Assembly: GCF_910592395.1 (NCBI RefSeq)
Contig: NC_088318.1
Location: 15,624,349-15,688,348, forward strand
DNA: 64,000 nucleotides
Direction: 5' to 3'
DNA from: Lineus longissimus
Taxonomy: Eukaryota > Nemertea > Pilidiophora > Heteronemertea > Lineidae
In this document: piece by piece, positions 11,601-24,650 of the stretch
Layout: each line of letters starts with the position of its first letter
Numbering within the stretch: position 1 is the first letter of the stretch
The notes under the pieces: model-generated
The model's input: the letters and a program-made list of their open reading frames with translations, nothing else
Database searches by the model: none
What the model was told of the DNA's origin: nothing
Translations under genes and position numbers: made by a program

Positions 11601-14184
11601 GAACTATGGCACCAGTGCAGATAGTCGTTATTGAGGGCTTTACAACCAATAATTACAGTCAAAGATATTCCCATCCGCCATGAAAAATTTAATACAGAGG
11701 AAGAACTCTAGTCCTGCAGTCCTGGTTTTTTTCCAAACATATAGACAAATGCACTGCATCATCATGACATTCACATCACAAGAATTTCCGCTCTTAATGC
11801 AAAAAACGCTTTTAACATCGCTAACTCCTCTCTCTAATGCTACTGTTTAAACGCATTTATTGTCATTTAGTTATTGTAATGTTTAGGAGCTTTCTACTAG
11901 AAAGAATGAAAATAATGAGGCAAGTTTCATGCACAGGAAAACAATGCATTGGGGCTGAGCTGTTGTATCATGTAATGTTTGTGAATACCAGGGTATTTTT
12001 TGGCACAGTGTATCTGACATCATACCATATCATTGGTTGTTGTGACATATCTTTATTATTCACTATACTAGTACATTGTAAATGATAACAAACGTGCGGC
12101 CTTAACGCCTCTCATACAGATATTACCATTGTGACCTAAAACTGTCCTGAACCCCAGTGAAGGCATTGTAAACTGGTCTTCTGTATTTACAAGCTGGGGG
12201 CAATACTCCAATAGCATTCCCACAGACAGGCAGAGACAATACAAATGAATGATGTTGAGCTAATGTGTGCCATTCTCTCTTCAATGTGAATTTGATAGCA
12301 AAACAAGCCGAGATGGACAATAAACCATAGTGTATTGTAATGGAAATGAGTACTGGTGCCCACTTTTTCCAAAAGCTTTTTCTTTATCTGGAGATTTTGC
12401 TCACTCATATATGGGCAACACTCAGATAGTCTAAATACAGACACAGAGTTAGAGCAAGAACTTGCTCATCCAAGGATCACATAAAAGGTAAACAAGAGCA
12501 ACTTGGCTTGGAAAGGGCACCCTGATCTATTTTTGGGGGGAAAAAAAGAGTACCCCTCCACATAATTTTAAGTACGCTATGCTGGATAGAATTTTTGAAA
12601 TGCCACAAGACCTGGAGTACTGAAATATTTCAAACTGTGAATTTGTGGCAAATTGTATTAATAAAACACCACGATGGCATTTACCCAATCATATAATGTC
12701 ATACTAATTGCAAAAAAATTAGTTTATTAGCTATAATTGCATGCATGATATTGATAGATAGACTGCTGACAGTTGGGCAATATCTAAAACAGGTTTTTTT
12801 TGTGCAAAGTGCATTCTCTTTGTGACCTGATTTTTTACATAAACATATCTGTATCATGATACTGCTAGGTAAACAAACTCTTAAGAGGACAATTCCAGGA
12901 AAACCCACAATTGTCTACTTCCTCCATCATGTCATGTTCAATGATCATCACCAATATGATCACTTCGAGACTAGACCCAACATTCCCAATTCCTCCACAT
13001 AATTTCATAAAAGTTCTGTTTCTGGACTGTTAAGGGTACCATACTATGCCATGTAGAGCACCAGTGCCCAGAACCAGCCTTACATTTCATTGAAATACCA
13101 ACTCTCTCACATAAACTCATCTAAGAGCCCTTAATCAGCTCACCTTAAACACAATTCATCAATTGAAAACTACAATTTAGTACTTTCTAAGTAACCACTT
13201 GCCAAAGGTACATAGCACAGTAGGGTGCTACACAAAATTGACTTCATCGGCCCAACGACTCCGACTTTGGTGAAAGACTGAGAGCTGGTAAGGGTTCATT
13301 ACAATTACCCTTTTTTCTCAAGTTGATGGAATGTCTTCTTGGTTTTATATCTCTCTGTATTTAAAGAAGAGTCTTCCGACTTGTCCAAGGTCACAATGTG
13401 CGTGTCCGAGTTGGCCTAGTATAATGTTCAGTTTTTGTATTTAACTCCTAAACCACCCCACTCCTCAATTTAATTTTTGTAGGTTTCTTACAATACTTAC
13501 ATGGGCTCACATCCCGATACCTGTTCCTCGTTCGATTCTCTGGGCTCCTAGCAACCTTCACTGTAAATTGGTGGTTCAAAGAGGCTTCATTTCTCAAACG
13601 CTGTAGAAAGTATAAATGAAACCATTACCTAAGCCACAACAACAAGTTTGCTTGTAAAACAACAGACTGATTTGATCATAACAATCAACAACACCCACAA
13701 GCTCATATTCAGCTGGAAGCATCTATAAAACGAACAACTGCACTGCTATCTGTCAGCATGAAACGACATGACAATCGCCAGACACGAAATAAACATGGAA
13801 CATGATTTTTGGCTCCTATTTTGACCACAATAATATATTGAATACATGGCAAAAAGCCAAATATTTTTGTTCTCTTCTCAGAGTCCAAGGGTCTCTACGT
13901 TCACAAGCAGTTTGCATGGCAGGATATTTTCAATCATACGAAACACTTCTATGAGAATACACCAACCATGCATATACATGCATGACAGGCTAGTACGTCA
14001 ATGCACTACCCAGTGTAACAGCACAGCAAAGCGTGGCAATGCACAGAAATTTGTTCTCTGACCCGGATCCACAAATATTCGCGTGTCCAAAACTCACGTG
14101 ATAAATGGGTAGCCATGCACCATTCTCATCAAACTGCTGAAATTCTGTTTCCATAAGACTGATGGGTCTTTCTGATTCGCTCAT
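8689..14184 (-). CDS. Tyrosine phosphatase of the PTP1B/TC-PTP (PTPN1/PTPN2) group
   Basis: Nine coding exons on the minus strand: 14184-14098, 13600-13501, 11563-11463, 11284-11186, 10915-10766, 10589-10380, 10102-9929, 9641-9322 and 8893-8689. Phases agree, giving 481 aa. It removes phosphate from tyrosine on signalling proteins. The substrate-recognition loop is [13 protein letters not shown] (Tyr57). The WPD loop is [10 protein letters not shown] with Asp196. The P-loop is [10 protein letters not shown] with catalytic Cys230 and Arg236. The Q-loop is [10 protein letters not shown] with Gln277 and Gln281. A linker rich in acidic residues carries two proline-rich SH3-ligand-like stretches ([17 protein letters not shown]). 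The protein ends in a hydrophobic tail (residues about 457-481), like the ER anchor of PTP1B and long TC-PTP. It looks like the single invertebrate counterpart of vertebrate PTPN1 and PTPN2, so no single symbol is given. The start is the first ATG that gives the family-like [19 protein letters not shown]. Confidence 0.93.
11564..13500 (-). other. Large intron 2 of the phosphatase gene
   Basis: About 1.9 kb between coding exons 2 and 3. No exon, RNA gene or recognisable mobile element was found in it. Open frames here are short and have no splice context. Confidence 0.5.
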
Positions 14185-14475
14185 TGCATTGTTTTTGAGT
14201 CGAAATATAGAACGAAAAGGTGATAAAAGCGATGAGTTTTTCCACGAACCACAAAATTCAGAAACCGGATGTTTGAACCGCGCAAGCCCAATGTAAACTT
14301 CCTGCAGGGTGTCAACCTCGTTTTCAAGAAATCGTGGGGGAAAATGCACGCACTGTGCAGTGCATTTATGAGTCAGTTGGTTTCCAGATTGACAAGGAAG
14401 CAAGTGCCAAATTTTGTGAATGAAAATTTTTCTGTTGCTCACGTTTTACTACTATTTACTATTGTAAAAGAAAAT
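14185..14475. promoter_or_regulatory. Bidirectional promoter region between phosphatase and RABIF
   Basis: Only 291 bp separate the two divergent start codons (14184 on minus, 14476 on plus), so both genes must be driven from this interval. It contains no clear TATA box. Frames from both genes run open across it, but neither needs coding sequence here to match its family. Shared control of the two genes is inference. Confidence 0.6.
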
Positions 14476-15384
14476 ATGTCAGAATCTGCTGAAAGTGAGA
14501 AGTCTTTAGACAAAGTTTCACCAGCTGACAGTCGAGATTTGGTAAAAGAAGGCAAAAATAAGACACAAGTGCTTTGTCAAAATCTGAATTGCAGGTCTGT
14601 GGTTTTGCAACCTGGGATTGCCAGCAGGGTGAAGAAAGAGGTAACTAGAATGTTACATTTGCATGTGTAGGATCCATGTGTATTTCAATCACTCTTTACC
14701 GGATAGGTCTATGCCTGAACCACCTGCACCTAAGGAAGACAAACCATCTTTTCAATTATAGGTCTGCACGGTGAAAGACATCAGACACGCTCACACGGTC
14801 TTGATCACAGATCAGAGGGATTGCCTGGTGCAGTGTCTTTGACCGAGAAAAGCTTTCATAAAGATTGGTCTATCTTCCTGCCCCTAGGTGGTACAGGTAC
14901 CTACATGCAGCGATCAGGAAAATTGATACACACACCAGTTCACTGACAACATGCATCTTGACTGACTAGTACTTGTTGTAGGCCTATATTGGTGTCACCT
15001 GGCTTTAGAAATAGGAAATGGATATTGGTGAACCAACAAATAATGCATGTAAATGTGAACGAACAGCATAACCCTTTTATATCTGTCAGTCAGCTGGAAC
15101 CTAGGTAAAAAGTCATTATTTAATAGTTCAAACTTTTATACTTTCAGTTTTATCTTCCGCACATGAGACACAAGAAAGAACAAGTGGAGGAAGGAGAAAC
15201 ACTTGGTGACTTCTGGTTATTAGACGATATGTTTAAATTCGAAAATGTTGGCTTCACTCATAAAGTTGGAGATATCAAATATTTGGCGTGTGCAGACTGT
15301 GAAATTGGACCAATTGGACTTCATGATGTGAACAATAAGACAGAGTTTTATGTTGCCTTAGATAGAGTGACTCATGAGAATTGA
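14476..15384 (+). CDS. RABIF: MSS4 / Rab-interacting factor
   Basis: Two exons, 14476-14640 and 15148-15384, joined in phase 0, give 133 aa (human 123). MSS4 binds nucleotide-free exocytic Rab GTPases as a zinc-containing chaperone and weak exchange factor in the cytosol. The diagnostic block is DMFKFENVGFTHKVGDIKYL followed by ACADCEIGPIG, and the end reads FYVALDRVTHEN, close to the vertebrate protein. The second zinc pair is C103-x2-C106. The first pair reads C34-x4-C39 (VLCQNLNCRS), two residues longer than the CxxC I recall for vertebrate MSS4. The ATG at 14476 opens a short acidic leader like that of the family. It is divergent from the phosphatase gene and convergent with the LRP-type receptor. 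Confidence 0.94.
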
Positions 15385-15679
15385 CCGTCTTCTTGAAGGT
15401 GATCATCGTTCACTCGGTGGATACTGGGGACACTGTCAACATTGCTATCATCATCATATGTGGTTTGCCATCCGTGAGAAAGAGCCTGGTAAAAGACTGA
15501 CATTCAAGTGGCATAAATATTGTGACTGGGATAAATATTCCTATGTCTACTATTCGATCAAAAGTTATCATGATGCATGCAATCCCCCAAATAGTGACCA
15601 AGATGCATTTTTGAAATGGAATATATTGTTGAATTACTTAATTGAATTGGTATTCCACTGACGACAGAGGTGTTGGGTA

Positions 15680-15685
15680 AATAAA
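15680..15685 (+). terminator. Poly(A) signal AATAAA of RABIF
   Basis: First canonical AATAAA after the RABIF stop, about 300 nt downstream. Further copies occur at about 15738 and at 15964-15969. Confidence 0.5.
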
Positions 15686-18199
15686 GTACATGTATATGTA
15701 GTTCCATTGAATCATGTCTGAAAGGCGAAAAATCTCTATGGAAATAAAAGTATGGAATGACATTAACATTATTTTCATCTTAGTTGTGTGGATGCTTTTT
15801 TCTCACAGAGTGTCTCAGGGAAAGATGGAAAGCATTATTGCTTCAAGTTCATTTCTAAATGCTTTATCTCTGTTGGTGAAAGGCATTGCCAAAACCCACC
15901 AGTTTATATCATACTTTGTCACATCCCACAGATCTCATTTATTTCTTGACATTGGGTGATAAGAATAAAGACTAGCAAATGCTTTATCTAAAACTCTACC
16001 TACAGATCTTGTCTGAACCTAGACATTGTCATGACCTCCAGACCAAGACATTGTCATGTTGCAGCCCACAGACTTGTTCATCAAGACACTGCGCAAGTGA
16101 CAGATCCTGTATATGTCCGGACAATATCACGACCAACAGATCCTGTGAACTGCGGAATATTTTTAGCTATTGGCACAACACAATGAAACCGTCCACCTAT
16201 TATCAGAAGGGGTGTCGTTTCTCATTGATTGTCTGAGGCAATGATAGGTGGTTGTGGGGTACGTCTTATCAAAGTCACAATTGGTTGAATCTTGTCAAAG
16301 ACATTGTCACAATCTGCTGGACAGGTCATATAAAAGTCACTATCTGCTGGATGGTGACAAAGACATTGCCACAATCTGCTGGATAGGTTTCAAATGAAAG
16401 TCACAGATTCGCAAAACAGAGGCATGAAATTCAGTGTTTACAGTCTTAACAACAAGTGAAAACTCGTTTATAATACATAAGCTCTTTATTGCAAATTCTC
16501 TTTATATACATAATTATACAGCTATCTACAGGAATGACGTTTCTTCTGTCCCCTTATTCACAAGGGACAACTGTGACCAAAATGGCATTTATTCCTTTAT
16601 GTTCTTTCAAATTAAAAAAGAGTCATCTTCAATTACCGATAATCCTCCGTAGTAGTGCAGCACTTGACAGGGTTGAGCAACTACACACACATGATGTTGG
16701 GCAAATCAGATTTAGTGCATTGTTCTTTTAATTCAACGAATTATAAAGTAATAAATGCCCTTTTGGTCACAGCGGTCCGTTGTGATAGAGGCAGCAGCTG
16801 ACATACATATACCATACACATGACATACAGAATCAAGGATACGTTTTTGTCATGTTTTCACACCCTCTCTGCTCAAAGTTTCTTGTGTGTAGGCAATTTC
16901 TCGTCCCCTTAAATCCTGAACTATCTCAAGTTTGACAATACGAAAAGAAATGCAAAATATTGTTTTCTCCTGTTCCTAACAGTGAAGTGCATTTTTTATA
17001 AAATTCAAGCTGGAAATATTGAGTTCATGCATTCGATTTAACAATATCAATATAATTTCAACAAGCAACTTACAGCAATAAAATTATTTGAATGAAATCT
17101 TACACCTTGGTATACATAATAAATCATAAAATACATGATTACTGAATAGTCAGTAATCGGTCATAAGTAATTTTATAACTCAGGGTCGTATTTAACTTTT
17201 TGGTCTGCTTGTTGAGCAGACATCAGGCCGTTGCGGCTCTTCAAATATTATACTACAATTTACATAAAACACCCTATGGACCGATTTCATTCCTTACCGA
17301 CGTGTTCTCAAATTCTATCCTATTTACATATCAATAATTCATAATGCAACGCAAACCAACCGAAATATTTTTAATTCCCAACTCAAGTAGGAAGGGTGAT
17401 CCCAAAAGTCACTCTTGAAATTGGGATTTAATGAATTTTAGCACCTTTAAATGATAATATGTACTGGTAAGCTGTTAAATATTCCTCTTTCTCTTCTTTC
17501 TTATCACCAACAAAACGGCTGGGAAAAGTTGTCAATATTTTGCCTCAAACAGCTCATTCCTGGTCAAGTTTGTCAGAATCTGGCAACGAAGCCATTTTTA
17601 GATTCTTTGTACTTTATGGAGCTTCGTTTAAATGTTGCATTTTCTGCCCCAAAATCACCAAAAGTTTGAGTGCCGTTTTCTTGTGAAATAAACTATAGGT
17701 CGATCAGTTTTGAAAAACCTCAGTTATACCAAATCTGTTTTATGTTCTGTATCTTTTATATAATATAGGCATAACAGCATATTGCATAACTAAAGAATAA
17801 TCTTCAAATTCCAACATCATCTCGGTTTTTTTCTTCTTACCCCATTTTATCCCGGCTGATCAGTACTGCCCCCACTCACTCTGTATCAACAAAGGATGGT
17901 GTGTCCACAATCCGTGGTGGAGGCCAATGATGGGGTGATATGAACAAAGACAAGTAGGTACAAGTACCACAAGTTCTTTACCAAAAATATACTATTCCTG
18001 TACATTGATTTGTCATGGCCTATTAGCTATGCTAAAATACCAGTTGAAAAATACCACAAACATACTGTCTAGATGCTATTTAGCCAGTTAAAGGGCGCCT
18101 GTCCTAGAGGCTTATATCACATGCAATAGGCCTATGTGAAACAGACTCATCTTAACTGGCCAAATAACACATACACAGTAAATCATTGAGAAAATACAG
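15686..18199. other. Convergent intergenic region, 3' UTR of the LRP-type gene
   Basis: No coding exon is supported. At about 16260-16425 there is a degenerate repeat in which 'caaagacattg.cacaatctgctgga.aggt' recurs about 62 bp apart. On the minus strand AATAAA (TTTATT on plus) occurs at 16588-16593 and 16485-16490, and could end a 1.6-1.7 kb 3' UTR of the receptor gene. Confidence 0.45.
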
Positions 18200-21100
18200 C
18201 TAAACCTTTGGCAAATTTTGTACATCATCTATTTCACCAACAGCGGTGTCAGGTGAAGTGTCAGTGTCCCTAGCAGTGTCCATGTCCCCTGGGTGCGGTT
18301 CAAGCCCTTGGTCAGGTTCAACTGAAGCTTGAAGGCACGAAGCAGAGAGAGTCATTCCGTCATCCTCTGGTCGTTCAGTTCTGGAACCACCAGACACCTC
18401 CACCTCAGTATTAACATCACCACTGGATCCGAATACATCCAACAGCGAATCATCATCGGTTTCTGCAGAATCACAGTATGAATTTCTTGAACACGAAGAT
18501 TCACCATTACAAGGGGGATTCTCATTAGCATCAGCCGCAAGGTCTGGGTTGCTGGTGCTAACAATTTCCCGCGTCCACTGCACTGTCGTTCCAGACGACG
18601 ATGCAGACGATATATCTATACATGACGTCAAATTTGGCGACAGTTCTTCGTCTAGCTCTCGGTCATACGTTGCATTGGATGGGCCAGGTTCGGACGAATC
18701 AATTACGATGAGAGATGAATCACTTGAGGAAACAGTTATATCACTGGTATTGCTCGGCCTCCGAGGTGACTCTACCTGAGCTTCTTCCGCATCGGCGTTT
18801 TGATTGATTGTAATAACTGCTATCCCAGCATTATCATTTTCTTCATCGCCACTAGATGGCACTAAAAGATCAACATCAGAACCACTCCTTGATCTGTTGC
18901 CACGGAGATGGTTTCCGGCTGATCGAACTGATGCAATGAATTCACTGAACGGTCGGGATGTCCTCATGGCCTCTGTGTAAGTCGGCGGTGCCTGTCGTCG
19001 CATGAATTCTGCCTGAATGCGCGACATTGGAGTCTCATACCTTGACCCACCATGGTGCTCGTGGAAACGGACAGAAAACAGTCGGATGATACAGCCGATT
19101 GCTATGACGAGGAGCAAAGCACAAACGAGAGAGCCAACAACTGCTGCCAAGATGACACGCACAGACGGAACTGAAAACAAAATTGGGAACAGTTTCAGTC
19201 ATAGAATAAAAATACAAAACATTGTTCTTTCTTTTAAACATAATACCAGTAACTTGATTGATAAGGAATACCATGACGGCTTGGTGCATGAAATGATGAA
19301 AATTAAGCAATGACACCGACTTGGTGTAAAAGATGAAGCTGGGGAAGTCATCTTACCTGCACAGTAAAGTTCATCACTATTGTCACCACAGTCATCCCGA
19401 CCATCACACAGCCATGACTCGTAAATACAACGGAAATTCTGACAAAGAAATGTGCCATTGTTGGTATTGCAGACATCAGGAGCTGAAAAGTAATAAAAAC
19501 AATACAGGGCAAGCTGAATAAGTTTTGGTGCACAGTGAAACAGAGTGCTTCATACACCACAAATGCACAAGTAGGGCTGATCCCCCTCTGCAAGCTAGCC
19601 TCTTGTTTACACGTAATACACAATGGTGTGTATGCCCCTATTAGAGGGTCTGAGAAGTCGTACGACATGAACTGATACATAGTAACATTCTATACTAACT
19701 GCAATTCATTTCATCTTTATTATCAAAGCACACGCCCATGCCATCACAGTGCTCCGACTCTGTGTAGCACTGATTGCTTGAACCACATGGAAACTTCATC
19801 AAGTCACACTTATCACAACCCCTCTCATCTGCTCCATGGCGTGGACAGTCCCAGAGGCCGTCACATTTATCGATTGGATTGTAGCAGTCTTCTTCATTAT
19901 CGCATTTACTTTGACTTGGTAAGCAGGTGCCTGAAAAGAAGCATAAGACAACTTTAGGAAGGTAAAGAAAGCTCCTATGACAAGCAGAAGTTTACAGGCT
20001 CAATTTGTGGCCCCCGCAGCACAATAATACCTCAATATTATACTGATTACGGTGAATTCATGAACCGAAAACTTCTCCCAAGAGAGATCTCGAACATTCT
20101 GTCTCTAACTGGGACAGAGATCTGTCTCTAACTGGGATAGAGAACTCAGTCTCCGACTACCCTCATAACATCCACCTGTGACTGGTCTGAAGACGTTTCC
20201 CCGACTGGCATGGAGATGCCACTATCAAGAGACTTACCTCTCGTTAAACTCACGCTACTATAACAGACTTATAGATGACTAACCTTTTTGTTGAAAAGAC
20301 ATGTTGAAGCCCCTCTTGAGCATATCCATCACATCCAACCCAGCATGGAACTTAATCAACACCCGGTTAGATGATGACTCAACAGTTTTAGGTGGCTTGT
20401 GGTAGAAGCTGTATCGTCCAATCATTCCATCCATTCCATTTGGACCATTGAAAAACGTGATTGAATCTCCAGAATCTGTTTCAATGTCAGAACCAGAAGT
20501 CGGCGCCAAATCAAAAGCAACGAAGCGGAACTGCACAACATGACCTGGGTTAACATGCACTGTCCAGTTGCAATTGATATTTTTAGGGTATGTTGATTTG
20601 CGGTCATACAAAGGCGAGGTGATGTGACCCAGCTGTTTGTTGAACACTTCTCCACACACAGATGCATGTTCTGGAAAATAAAGTAACATAACGTCAACAG
20701 AAATTATTATCATCCTTTTTGCCATCATGGTCCTTTTTCAGCTTTAGCCTCATTCAACTGACTGTTGGGAGCCGGGCATTTTGGTTCCTTGAAACCAGAG
20801 ATACAGACCAGGGTTCTCGACAGAATCACACAGCAAACATTCTGTCTTTGTTGAAATAAGGCATTCTGAATTTCTCTCTTTTGAAAATCCCCACATTTTG
20901 GCTCAAGAGCTTGACTTGCGATAAATGCGTATTGGTCATACCACAATTTTGTTCATCTGATCCATCAAAGCAGTTCTGTTTTCCATCACATCTATTAGAA
21001 TTTGAGAAGCACTCCATCTTCCAATTCTCAATGGACTTGCACAGGAACTGTCCAGTACCACACTCAGACCCATCTGAAAGGATGAGGAACACAGTCTTAT

Positions 21101-24100
21101 AAACAGTACTGCCTATGGAAGGGCAAGAGAATATGGGACAGCTTGCCAGAGAAAGACATCATTGCCTCGACCATGGTCAGACACTTGCTAAAACAACGTA
21201 ACCCGCTGCAACAGAGGTTGGTATGACATTATAGACAATCTTGTGATGTCACAAACACAAATGGGCCCATAGTAGCTATATGCGACTTACAATCTAGGTT
21301 TTTTTCTCCATCATTCACTTTAGAGCAAGAGACAAAGGTAATATTTTTTGTGTTAAATTTCTTTTTCAGGTGTATTTCTCCATCATTCACATTACAACAT
21401 GTGACAAAACAATTTTGGGGTATTGCAGAATCAAATATTACAATAGGAATGGATGGGACTAAAGTCACCTACTGTAATGAGTGGGGCAGCGAATTTCATC
21501 AGAATTATCGCCACACTCTGACAGGCCGTTACACGTCCAATTCTTCAAAATACACTTTGAATTTACACACAAGAATTGATCTCCCAGGCAATTTTGAGCT
21601 GGCACAGGACCTGCAGACAGTAAAAAAATATACACTGTACATGAATAAGAAGAAAACCCCAATATTTAAGTAAATGATAAATAGATATGTATCTTCTATT
21701 GCAAATACCAGAAATTTGGTTATGTTGGAAGAATTCCAAGTGAAGGAACTTTTCTGAAAACCATTAAACCATTTTTTTCTATTTTTATCTGCGGAACATG
21801 AGTGCCTAACGTGAACATGAAAAAAAATTATCACTTCGTATTTACAGTAATAATTTTGCAATATTTCGGAACAAAGTTTAGAAACTGATGTTAATTTTTT
21901 GACAACACATCTCTGATAATAAACCACTAAGCTGAAGTGCCTGCCAGAACTATTCAGTACATGCATGACACCATTACTATCACAAGTAATTTGGACTGTT
22001 AAGTCCATATAACTACCCATCCATTGTATGCTGCACATTGTATGTAATGTGCATTTATTTCTCCAAGTAGGTCACTAGGTTGACAAGAATTGTTCAAAAT
22101 CTTTCAAGAACTAACCAAATAAAACCAGAAAATTATTCAAGTTGTTTAGTTTTTTTTAAAAGGTGTAAATTGTACAAGGAAGTACAGTAAAAGGAATTCA
22201 TGACGTAGCATATGACATTCAGAAAAGGTATGCACATGACATGCATTTGTGTTGTATATCATATACAGTGCTGATATTATACCGTCATCAAAATGAGAAC
22301 ATTGTGGTCACATGCATTTATCAGGTTTACAATACATGTAAATATTAGGTGACGCAATCCTGAATAACTCCTAAAATATAAATCTTACTAAATTTCAGCC
22401 TCATGTTATGGAAGCTGAAATCAATTCCTTTTGTTTCCAGTTTGTTTGATCTCATTGCCTGCTTAAATTATTGCCCAACAAGTGCAACCAACTCAAAAGC
22501 AATGCTTTGTCTCTCGTTTTACTTACTTGAAACAAATTCCAAATCAAAGCCTTTTCCTGGCGTGGACGTATTGGTTGTAAAGAACCTGATCCAGACAAGT
22601 TCATGATTTGACGTATATGGTGCAACGGTTGCTGCGCCAGCTCTCCCACACATTATTCTCTGCGGTGATGGTCCAATAGCAAGGTAACTGCCACAGCTGT
22701 CTCCCAACTTAGGGATCTCAAGCAAGTTGAACCTGGTAGAAAACAACAACTGATTAAAAGATGGAAGAGAAACAAAGCATTCATTGGATTTACTCATAAT
22801 TGAGTGTAAATTAAGAAAAGATTTCAGCCTTCAACAGAACATCAAACATATCTTAAGCTTATCAGATTTTGTGAACGGTTTCAATATGAACAAACATTAC
22901 TTTAGCAAGAATGGATAATCCTGATTGTGCAATTAAGTTTCCAACCAATGGACACAACATCCTTTTGCTGTAAACCCCATGGACAAACATTATTACTGTC
23001 CACTTTTGTTTCACCTGCAGTGCAGAAAGTATGGGAGGCTCTCGAGGTGGGTCTTGAGTTGAGGATTGTATGTACATTGTGAAAATATGACCTTTTATTT
23101 GAAAATTTGTTTTACTTACATGATTGTGATATTGGACCCTGGCCTCAAATAAATGGACCAAAGATAACATTTATTTGGTTCAAAATAATTTGGAAATCCA
23201 GGACTTGTGATCCTTCCAGACTGAACAGACTTATCATAGATCTTATTCGTGCAGTGGATGTAATCTGGAGAAGAGAGAGTTCTTTTAGTCTTAAGAAAAA
23301 ACAGGCATTACTCTGAGACAAAAAAATTTTTCATCAAAAATGAACCCTCCAAGGATAACACTGAACCACTCTATGGATGGAACAGAGCCAGGGCATGTAG
23401 GATGCCTTAAGAATAGCTGACCAAGCAAAGTGGACAAGTCATGAGCAGTACCATGGAGTGATCATTGATATCCAACACTGCCTTTGTAACTGTAGGGTTA
23501 CACATGTAATACTACTAGTTGAAATTTCGAACTTTGGATGTACATGTATATTCAGCCTTGCAGTTTCCATAACAGTACAACTACAAGTACGAACTACAAA
23601 TATCCCGCAGAAAGGACTCTTCAACACACCTGTACTGTCTTTCATGGCACTAGCCATCACTGGACCCGATATCATTGCTGCAAGGGAAAAATGTAAATGA
23701 GACATCATTTATCAGACATGTCAAAATATGAATAAAAGATTACTGGTAAGCTGATATGATGCAGACATATTTTTCTGATAACAAGAAACTGGACAATTGA
23801 AGTCTCTCTATCAAGATTCTCATTTCAGTAGTCTTTTTATCTTAAGAGAGAAATGAATTATCCTAGAATTGATAACACTGTCTCAGACTCAATGACCGAC
23901 AACATCATTTTCATTTGCCTGTGAGTGGTTGGTTGCGACTTGTTGATTGGTGCTCAGGGATGTAGAACGTGAATGAAACTGAATCTAAAAATATAAATCA
24001 TACACTCGGCTATAAGATTAAGAAAACATTATGACTGACTTACCAACAAAAATAAGAATATGAACACTCCCATGTCTCAGGACACTACCACCAACATGGC

Positions 24101-24173
24101 AGGTGGTAAATCGTCTCCATATCGCCACCGCCCCCGATATCCACAAAACCAAGCAAAATGAATGGAACGCCAT
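18200..24173 (-). CDS. CUB/LDLa receptor of the LRP3/LRP10/LRP12 group
   Basis: Ten exons on the minus strand: 24173-24044, 23677-23630, 23264-23120, 22732-22527, 21610-21473, 21073-20942, 20670-20284, 19930-19700, 19482-19357 and 19170-18200. Phases agree, giving 837 aa. Order: signal peptide; CUB1 (about 60-177, [20 protein letters not shown]); LDLa1 (about 177-222, [10 protein letters not shown]); LDLa2 (about 223-266, [10 protein letters not shown]); CUB2 (about 267-395, [20 protein letters not shown]); LDLa3-4 (about 396-472); LDLa5 (about 473-514, [10 protein letters not shown]); one membrane helix (about 519-541); and a long acidic, Ser-rich tail. This CUB-LDLa2-CUB-LDLa3-TM order is that of LRP3 and LRP12. 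Just after the membrane lies [20 protein letters not shown], like the conserved LRP3/LRP12 juxtamembrane segment. PPTY there is a PPxY motif for Nedd4-type WW ligases. The LDLa calcium ligands are present. It is probably an endocytic or signalling receptor; the ligand is unknown. Exons 1-2 are the least certain. Confidence 0.9.
20099..20145. repeat. Two-copy 23-24 bp repeat in an intron
   Basis: The phrase 'gtctctaactggga.agaga' occurs twice in tandem inside the intron between the CUB2 exon and the LDLa3-4 exon of the receptor gene. It is a local duplication with no evident function. Confidence 0.6.
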
Positions 24174-24515
24174 ACTATGTTACAGCTCACTGTCGTCAGA
24201 TTAGTTCAGAGATACAATATCACTATCAGGAAGTTTTCTTCATGGTCAACTGATATGGTGACTGAGTGAAGATAGGAAACAGGAATTTTTTACTTTCTGT
24301 TTTTGTACAGAAAATTAGACCATAGTAAATGGTCAAATTACTTCTCTGTTTGGCCAAGGAGTTTATTCATCATGGTCTCTAGTTAATGTTCAACCGAAGA
24401 AATATTCAAATATCAAATTGTATGAGCGATTTAGGGTGGAGAACAATAAGGATTCGCCTCAAAAATAGGTTTTCCTCTTCATGTTGTTACTCAACTCCGC
24501 CATGTTGACAAGGTT

Positions 24516-24570
24516 CTGACCAGTATTCGGTCGTTTCGCTCCCTGATCTTTTCGCCCCCAGCCGTTTCGG
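24516..24570 (-). repeat. Left arm of an imperfect inverted repeat
   Basis: The minus strand of this stretch reads like the plus strand of 26721-26777. Shared blocks are 'cgaaacg.ctgggg', 'cgaaaa' and 'agggagcgaaac.accg'. The two arms face each other and enclose about 2.15 kb that includes the poly-G run, the retrotransposon fragment and the 68-bp satellite. Confidence 0.6.
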
Positions 24571-24635
24571 AGATGACTTCAGAGGACTTTTGCCAAAGTG
24601 ACAGCCACTACTCTCGTCTAAGCTTAACGCATCGA

Positions 24636-24650
24636 GGGGGGGGGGGGGGG
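24636..24650 (+). repeat. Run of 15 G
   Basis: An uninterrupted tract of 15 G on the plus strand in AT-rich surroundings. It could fold as a G-quadruplex and is a likely site of length polymorphism or assembly error. Confidence 0.9.

Noticed and set aside
15374-15661. 95-codon frame starting inside the end of RABIF (ATG overlaps the last codons)
   Set aside because: It lies in the RABIF 3' UTR, shows no recognisable domain, and animal mRNAs rarely use such overlapping second cistrons. Kept only as a possibility if conserved.
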